A stretch of 64,000 nucleotides of DNA from an uncultured Paracoccaceae bacterium. Its GTDB lineage: Bacteria; Pseudomonadota; Alphaproteobacteria; Rhodobacterales; Rhodobacteraceae. Positions within the stretch are counted from its first letter, which is position 1. Every line of letters begins with the position of its first letter. The position numbers and the translations under genes were made by a program. The stretch covers positions 62,001 to 126,000 of the forward strand of contig CANMMF010000006.1 of NCBI GenBank assembly GCA_947498985.1, written 5' to 3'. Below are positions 59,062 through 64,000 of this stretch, in pieces. The notes under the pieces were generated by a model, which had not been told where the DNA came from, made no database searches, and saw only the letters and a list, made by a program, of their open reading frames with translations.

Positions 59062-60396
59062 ATGAAAAATCAATCACAGTTTGGCCAGAGCATTTCGCGC
59101 CGCGGCGCGTTGAAGGGTCTGGCGGCGACCACGGCCATGGCATCCTTGCCGACCTCGGTGCTGGCGCAGGACACCACGATCCGCTGGTGGTCACCGCAGG
59201 GCGCACCGGCGCAGGTCGATGCCTACATGGCGCAGATCGCCGCTTTCGAGGCTGCGAACCCCGGTGTGAAAGTGGTGTTCGAGACCACTTCGGACGAGGG
59301 TTACGCGCCGCAGCTGGCCGCCGCCTTCTCCTCCGGCGAAGTGCCCGATATCGTGACCCACCTGCCCTCTTTCGCGATCCAGTCCTATTACGCCAACGGC
59401 CTGGTGGAGCCCTTCAACGATGTGATCGAGGCGATTGGCGCGGACGATTATTATGACGGTGCCAACGACGTCTTCAAAGCCGCGGACGGCAATTATGTCG
59501 GCACCGGCATCGGCAATTCGGCGGCCAACATGCTGTGGCTGCGCACCGACCTCATGGAAGAGGCGGGCATCGCGGAGGCGCCGCGCACCTGGGACGAACT
59601 GCGCGCGGCCTGCCAGGCGATGCAGAAGAACGGCATTTTCGGCGCGCCCCTGCCCTATGGCCGCAACTCCATGACAACGCTCATCTTTGTGGGTGTCATC
59701 CACCAGGCGGGCGGTCAGGTCTTCGACACCGACCTCAACGTCGCGCTGGACAATCAGGCCACGCGCGATGCGCTGGAATTCTACGCCTCGATGCGCGAAT
59801 TGTGCCCGCCGGGCGCCACCAATTACAGCTGGGGCGAGGCGATCACCGCGTTTGTATCGGGTGCCACGGCCACCGGCATCTATACCGGCCGCGTGCTGGG
59901 CAATGTCAACGCCCAGAACCCGCCCATCGCCGACAGCGTCACCTGCGTGCGCTACCCGACCAAGTCGGAGGATATCCCGGCCTGGACCTTCAACGACTTC
60001 CCCAGCGTCTTCATTCCCAAGCAGTCGAGGAACATCGAGACCGCCAAGGCCTTTGCCGCGTCGCTGTTCAATCCGGACGGCTATATCCAGCAGCTGCACG
60101 CCGCCCCCGGCCACGTGCTGCCGGTGCTGAAATCGATCAACGAGAACCCGCAATACCAGGCCAACGAGATCATCCAGAAATACCCCGAAGAGGTGGAGCT
60201 GATGTCGCAGGCCGCGGCGGGCGGGTTCAACCTCGGCTATGAAAGCGCCGCGCATCCGTCCAACGAGAAGGCCGGCGAAGTGGTCGGTTCCGGCGCGATT
60301 GCGGACATGGTGCAGCGGGTGGTTCTGAATGGAGAAAACGTCGATCAGGTGATCGGCGAGACCACCAAGACCATCGAAGACATCATGGCCGGATAA
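59062..60396 (+). CDS. CUT1-type ABC transporter, extracellular solute-binding protein (Tat-exported)
   Basis: 444 residues, SBP family 1. The N-terminus carries a twin-arginine signal (SISRRGALKGLAATT), so it is folded before export, and is cut near VLAQDTTIRWW. The mature protein has the usual alpha/beta lobes (IAAFEAANPGVKVVFETTS; EAGIAEAPRTWDELRAACQ). The start follows GGGAGAACGA. It feeds the permeases and ATPase next to it. CUT1 cargo is normally an oligosaccharide, polyol or phosphate ester; the enzymes around it would fit a glycoside- or sugar-amine-like compound as well. Confidence 0.92.
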   Translation: MKNQSQFGQSISRRGALKGLAATTAMASLPTSVLAQDTTIRWWSPQGAPAQVDAYMAQIAAFEAANPGVKVVFETTSDEGYAPQLAAAFSSGEVPDIVTHLPSFAIQSYYANGLVEPFNDVIEAIGADDYYDGANDVFKAADGNYVGTGIGNSAANMLWLRTDLMEEAGIAEAPRTWDELRAACQAMQKNGIFGAPLPYGRNSMTTLIFVGVIHQAGGQVFDTDLNVALDNQATRDALEFYASMRELCPPGATNYSWGEAITAFVSGATATGIYTGRVLGNVNAQNPPIADSVTCVRYPTKSEDIPAWTFNDFPSVFIPKQSRNIETAKAFAASLFNPDGYIQQLHAAPGHVLPVLKSINENPQYQANEIIQKYPEEVELMSQAAAGGFNLGYESAAHPSNEKAGEVVGSGAIADMVQRVVLNGENVDQVIGETTKTIEDIMAG

Positions 60397-60406
60397 CGCA
60401 TCCGGT

Positions 60407-60436
60407 CCGGGCCGTCCCGTCCCCGGGGCGGCCCGG
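60407..60436 (+). terminator. Intercistronic hairpin after the CUT1 binding-protein gene
   Basis: CCGGGCCGTCCCG (60407-60419) pairs with CGGGGCGGCCCGG (60424-60436) over 13 positions with one G-T pair, around a four-base loop. It lies 11 bases after the binding-protein stop. No T-run follows. It probably keeps binding-protein mRNA above permease mRNA. Confidence 0.55.
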
Positions 60437-60451
60437 AGCAGGCGCTTGACC

Positions 60452-61348
60452 ATGACACAGCCCACAAAAACACTGCTCGAGCGCCGGTATTCCATGCTGG
60501 GCCTGCTGCTGATTGCGCCCACCGTTCTGGTGTTCTGCGCGGTCATCGTCTACCCGCTGGTCTCAGCGGTCTATCTGTCGCTTTTCAAGATCTTCACACC
60601 GACGCTGGAAGGCAGCTGGGTCGGGCTCGACAATTACCGCACGCTGCTGGCCAAGGGCGAGTTCTGGACCTCGCTGCGCAACAACCTGATCTGGACCGTC
60701 GGCACGCTGTCGCTGCAGATCCTCTTCGGGGTCGGCATGGCGCTGGTGCTGCATCAGAACATCTGGTTCCGCAGCCTCGCGCGCTCGCTGATCCTGTTTC
60801 CCTATTTCATCTCGACCGTGGTGGCGGTGCTGGTCTGGAAATGGCTCTTCAACGACCTTTACGGCATCCTCAACCACCTGATGATGAGCGCGGGGCTGAT
60901 CGCCTGGCCCATCGACTATCTCGGCTCGATGCCCAATGCGATGATCTCGGTCATTCTGGTGGGTGCGTGGAAGTATTTCCCGTTTGTGGTGATCGCCGTT
61001 CTGGCGCGGCTGCAGACCATCCCCGAGCAGCTTTACGAGGCCGCCCGGATCGACGGTGCCGGGCCCATCGCGCGGTTCTTTGACGTGACCCTGCCGCAGC
61101 TGCGCGACGTGCTGGTGGTGATCATCATGCTGCGCGCGATCTGGGATTTCAAAGAGTTCGACCTGATCTTCTTGCTGACCGGCGGCGGGCCCGTCACCTC
61201 GACCCAGACGCTGCCGCTGCTGGTCTACAAGGAAGCCTTTGCGCTCAACCAGATGGGCATGGCCTCGGCCTATGCGGTGATCATGATGCTGATCATGCTT
61301 GTCTTCATGATCGTCTATATCCGCCGCACAAGGCAGGAGGGGTCGTGA
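60452..61348 (+). CDS. CUT1 ABC transporter permease
   Basis: 298 residues, six membrane helices, MalF-type permease. The EAA loop YEAARIDGAGPIARFFDVTLPQL contacts the ATPase. I took the ATG at 60452; a TTG at 60446 lies nearer to GGAG and is also possible. The stop overlaps the next permease start (TGATG). Confidence 0.92.
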   Translation: MTQPTKTLLERRYSMLGLLLIAPTVLVFCAVIVYPLVSAVYLSLFKIFTPTLEGSWVGLDNYRTLLAKGEFWTSLRNNLIWTVGTLSLQILFGVGMALVLHQNIWFRSLARSLILFPYFISTVVAVLVWKWLFNDLYGILNHLMMSAGLIAWPIDYLGSMPNAMISVILVGAWKYFPFVVIAVLARLQTIPEQLYEAARIDGAGPIARFFDVTLPQLRDVLVVIIMLRAIWDFKEFDLIFLLTGGGPVTSTQTLPLLVYKEAFALNQMGMASAYAVIMMLIMLVFMIVYIRRTRQEGS

Positions 61349-62169
61349 TGCTGAAAAAGATCGTCTTCAACCTCTTTGCCTGGTCGATCGTGCTGATGGT
61401 CGCGTTTCCGCTCTTCTGGATGCTGGTGACCTCGGTCAAACCGCAGTTCGAGCTTTTCAGCCGCCCGCCCACCATCCTGCCGCAGAACTTCACGCTGGAG
61501 CATTACTGGAAACTGCTCAGCGACACGAATTTCCTGGGCTATTTCTGGAACTCGGTGATCCTGTCGACCACCACCACCATCGTCGTGGTCGCCATCGCAA
61601 CGGTGGGCTCCTACAGCCTCGTGCGCTTTCGCTACCGCGGTCGCGAGACGCTGGCGTTTCTGGTGCTTTTCACCTATCTGCTGCCCTCGGTGGTGCTGAT
61701 CCTGCCGCTTTACCTGATGCTGGTGAATCTCGGCCTGTCGAACACCATCACTTCGCTTGTCATCGCCTACACCACCTTCGCGCTGCCCTATGCCTTGTGG
61801 CTTTTGCGGTCCTTCATGGCGGGCATTCCGGAAGATCTGGAATCCGCGGCGCTGGTCGACGGTGCCTCGCGGCTCGGGGCGTTCTGGGACGTGATCCTGC
61901 CGCAGCTTCTGCCAGGCATCATCTCGACCGCGCTTTTTACCTTCATCCTGTCGTGGAACGAATATCTCTACGCGCTGGTGCTGGTGAATTCCGACGATGC
62001 CAGACCGCTGACAACCGGCGTGATGAACATGCTGATCTCGTCGTTCAACATCGAATGGTCGCTGCTCATGGCGGCGTCGGTGATGATGAGCGTGCCGCTG
62101 ATCATCGCGTTTGCCTTCCTGCAAAGCTATCTCACCCGCGGCTTCGGCGCGGGTGGTGTGAAAGGATAA
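61348..62169 (+). CDS. CUT1 ABC transporter permease
   Basis: 273 residues, MalG-type permease. It pairs with the preceding permease as a heterodimer. The ATPase-contacting loop ESAALVDGASRLGAFWDVILPQLLP is the EAA motif. The start overlaps the previous stop. Confidence 0.92.
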   Translation: MLKKIVFNLFAWSIVLMVAFPLFWMLVTSVKPQFELFSRPPTILPQNFTLEHYWKLLSDTNFLGYFWNSVILSTTTTIVVVAIATVGSYSLVRFRYRGRETLAFLVLFTYLLPSVVLILPLYLMLVNLGLSNTITSLVIAYTTFALPYALWLLRSFMAGIPEDLESAALVDGASRLGAFWDVILPQLLPGIISTALFTFILSWNEYLYALVLVNSDDARPLTTGVMNMLISSFNIEWSLLMAASVMMSVPLIIAFAFLQSYLTRGFGAGGVKG

Positions 62170-62172
62170 TCG

Positions 62173-63297
62173 ATGGCCGATGTGGTCTTCGCCAATGTTC
62201 AGAAACGCTTCGGCAGCTTCACCGCCGTCGAGGGGCTCGATCTGGACATCCGTCAGGGCGAGTTCATTTGCCTGCTGGGCCCGTCCGGCTGCGGCAAGAC
62301 CACCACGCTGCGGATGCTGGCGGGGCTGGAGTTTCCCTCCGGCGGAGAGATCCGCATCGGTGAGCGCGTGGTCAATGACGTGGCCCCCGGCGAGCGTGAC
62401 ATCGCGATGGTCTTTCAGTCCTACGCGCTTTATCCGCATATGTCGGTGGGCCAGAACATCGCCTATCCGCTGAAAAAGCGCCGCGTGCCGAAATCCGAGC
62501 GCGCGGAGATGGTGGCAAAGACGGCCGAGATGCTGCAACTGACGCCGCTGCTGCACCGCAAGCCGAAAGAGCTCTCGGGTGGCCAGCAGCAACGGGTGGC
62601 TCTGGGCCGCGCGCTGGTGCGCGACCCCAAGGTCTTTTTGCTGGACGAGCCGCTTTCCAATCTCGATGCCAAGCTGCGCGGGCATATGCGCTCCGAGCTC
62701 ATCGAGCTGCACCAGCGGCTTGGCCGCACCATGGTCTACGTCACCCACGACCAGCTCGAGGCGATGACCATGGCCGACCGCATCGCGGTGATGGAGGGCG
62801 GCAAGCTGCAGCAATTCGCCCCTCCGCAAGAGGTCTACCGCGCCCCGGCCAACCGCTTTGTCGCAGGCTTCATCGGCACACCCGGCATGAACATCGCCGA
62901 CGGGGTGCTGCGCGCCGATGATGGCGCTTGGGTGTTCGAGGCGCCGGGGCTCTCGGTGGCGGCCGGGGATCTCACGGCAGAGGCGCAGGCCGGGCCCGCG
63001 GCCATGGGCATCCGTCCCGAAGGGCTCAGCATCGGCGCAGGCCCGATCAAGGGCGAGGTGCAGGTGGTCGAACGGACCGGCCATGAGAACATCGTGATCG
63101 TGCGGGTCGGCGACGGCATGCGCATGACCTGCCGCACCGCCCCTGACCGGATCTGGAAGGTGGGCGAAACCGTGCAGATGGCGGTCGATGCGGCGCAGGC
63201 GCATTTCTTTGCCGAAGGCCCGACCGGACGCCGGCTCAACCGCGCAGGCGCCACCGGCGCGCTGCTGCACCCTGAACTGAAGGAAGCCACATCGTGA
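62173..63297 (+). CDS. CUT1 ABC transporter ATP-binding protein (UgpC/MalK type)
   Basis: 374 residues. Walker A GPSGCGKTT, signature LSGGQQQRVALGRALV, Walker B VFLLDEPLSNLDAKLR, and the C-terminal TOBE domain (residues about 240-374, GPAAMGIRPEGLS), which can interact with regulators. It is fully intact and should energise the two permeases. Its stop overlaps the next gene start (GTGA). Confidence 0.93.
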   Translation: MADVVFANVQKRFGSFTAVEGLDLDIRQGEFICLLGPSGCGKTTTLRMLAGLEFPSGGEIRIGERVVNDVAPGERDIAMVFQSYALYPHMSVGQNIAYPLKKRRVPKSERAEMVAKTAEMLQLTPLLHRKPKELSGGQQQRVALGRALVRDPKVFLLDEPLSNLDAKLRGHMRSELIELHQRLGRTMVYVTHDQLEAMTMADRIAVMEGGKLQQFAPPQEVYRAPANRFVAGFIGTPGMNIADGVLRADDGAWVFEAPGLSVAAGDLTAEAQAGPAAMGIRPEGLSIGAGPIKGEVQVVERTGHENIVIVRVGDGMRMTCRTAPDRIWKVGETVQMAVDAAQAHFFAEGPTGRRLNRAGATGALLHPELKEATS

Positions 63298-64000
63298 ACC
63301 GGGATTCCATCGACTGGTCCGGGCCGATGCCCGCCATCACCACCCCCTTCAACGCCGATCTGAGCATCGACGAGGACAGCTTTGTCGCCAATATCGCGCG
63401 GCTTTTCGAGGCCGGTGCCACGGGCATGATCTCGGCCGGGTGTACCGGTGAATTCTGGGCGCTGTCGCTGCGTGAACGCGAATTGCTGGCCCGCCTGACC
63501 GCCGAGGCCTGCCGCGGGCGCGGCCCGGCCATCATCGGCACCGGCAGCATCGCCGAGCAGGAGGTGATCGAACAGACCTTCGCGGCAAAAGAGGCGGGTG
63601 CCGCGGGCGTGCTGGTCCTGCCGCCCTATTTCGCCCGTGTGACCGACGCCGAAATCATCGCGCATTTCGAAGCCATCGCCGATGGCTCGGCGCTGCCGGT
63701 GGTGCTCTACAACATCCCCGGAAACGCGGGAAACGCCATCACACCGGCCATCGCCGACACGCTGGCGGATCACGACAACGTCGTGGCCATCAAGGAATCG
63801 AGCGGCGACTGGACCGTGTTTCAGGCCACGCTGAACGCCGTCTCGGACCGCATCCGCGTCTTCTGCGGCCCGTCTTCGGTGTTTGGCGTCCCGGCCACGC
63901 TTGCCGGTGCCGACGGGTTGATCGACTGTTTTCCCAATGTCTGGTCGAAAGGCTGCCTCGATCTTTGGTACACGACCAAGGCGGGCGATCTCGACGCCGC
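63294..64000 (+). CDS. Dihydrodipicolinate synthase family protein, 3' end beyond the window
   Basis: The start is a GTG at 63294 overlapping the ATPase stop, with AAGGA nine bases upstream. The first 235 residues are visible: ITTPFNADLSIDEDS near the N-terminus, GCTGEFWALS in place of GTTGE, the Tyr in VVLYNIPGN and the Schiff-base Lys in VAIKESSGD. It is distinct from the copy at 49649-50599 and probably cleaves or dehydrates a 2-keto-3-deoxy acid derived from the CUT1 cargo. The gene is truncated by the window edge. Confidence 0.87.
   Translation, partial: MNRDSIDWSGPMPAITTPFNADLSIDEDSFVANIARLFEAGATGMISAGCTGEFWALSLRERELLARLTAEACRGRGPAIIGTGSIAEQEVIEQTFAAKEAGAAGVLVLPPYFARVTDAEIIAHFEAIADGSALPVVLYNIPGNAGNAITPAIADTLADHDNVVAIKESSGDWTVFQATLNAVSDRIRVFCGPSSVFGVPATLAGADGLIDCFPNVWSKGCLDLWYTTKAGDLDA

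Noticed and set aside
1-64000. tRNA, rRNA, CRISPR array, insertion sequence or attachment site
   Set aside because: I looked for clover-leaf-like palindromes, direct repeat-spacer arrays and transposase motifs and saw none. The relic region also has no flanking inverted repeats.

Overview
The window is about 64 kb of high-GC, gene-dense DNA from an alphaproteobacterium. It is most likely a marine Rhodobacterales (Roseobacter-group) member. The reasons are the GC-rich codon use, the long runs of ATGA/TGATG-overlapping operons, the many ABC transporters paired with GntR/IclR/LysR regulators, the BCCT and DabAB transporters, and a relic of a Rhodobacterales-style nitrate assimilation operon. No rRNA, tRNA, CRISPR array, phage or insertion sequence is visible. 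The content is that of a catabolic accessory region (chromosomal island or megaplasmid); which of these cannot be decided from the window.

Region 1 (1-10466) holds three catabolic units. A minus-strand operon carries a CoA-transferase, an unusual HTH/coiled-coil protein, hydantoinase/oxoprolinase subunit A and the start of its next gene. It diverges from a plus-strand HMG-CoA-lyase-like gene and GntR regulator. A second minus-strand operon (beta-decarboxylating dehydrogenase, Gfo/Idh/MocA oxidoreductase, GntR) and an enolase-superfamily dehydratase look like sugar-acid catabolism.

Region 2 (10467-12107) has no intact gene. It holds a transcription-attenuation leader (hexaloop hairpin plus intrinsic terminator) followed, in the original order, by small decayed pieces of a nitrate ABC ATPase, nitrite reductase NirB and assimilatory nitrate reductase NasA.

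Region 3 (12108-21749) is a minus-strand operon that combines a ribose-type ABC transporter (SBP, ATPase, permease) with hydantoinase/oxoprolinase subunits A and B. It diverges from a GntR regulator, an M24 peptidase and a GAF protein. The layout suggests uptake and ring opening of a cyclic amide, then peptidase-type cleavage.

Region 4 (21916-38454) is a mix: sulfatase plus MarR, an AAC(6')-type acetyltransferase, a UspA protein, a BCCT transporter beside a two-domain membrane-tethered binding protein, a TIM-barrel/desaturase pair, the inorganic-carbon transporter DabAB with a divergent LysR gene, a rhomboid protease, and a secreted phosphatidylserine-decarboxylase-like protein.

Region 5 (38476-64000) looks like one large regulon for an amino/imino acid-like substrate. 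It has a polar amino acid ABC transporter, GST, three SDRs, an enolase-superfamily enzyme of the hydroxyproline-betaine epimerase/cis-3-hydroxyproline dehydratase type, an AcoX-like NAD-kinase-fold protein, divergent glycine-decarboxylase-like subunits GcvPA/GcvPB with no GcvH or GcvT nearby, two DadA-like FAD oxidases, a fused HcnA/HcnB-type ferredoxin-flavoprotein, two DHDPS-family aldolase/dehydratases, an old-yellow-enzyme, an IclR regulator and a CUT1 ABC transporter. One motif, close to GTGCG-N-TAT-N-CGAACA-YT-TGTGCG, occurs in five promoter regions of this cluster and nowhere else that I found. It is probably the operator of the IclR protein and ties the genes into one system. The substrate is not known; a hydroxyproline-like or N-methylated imino acid is the best guess.
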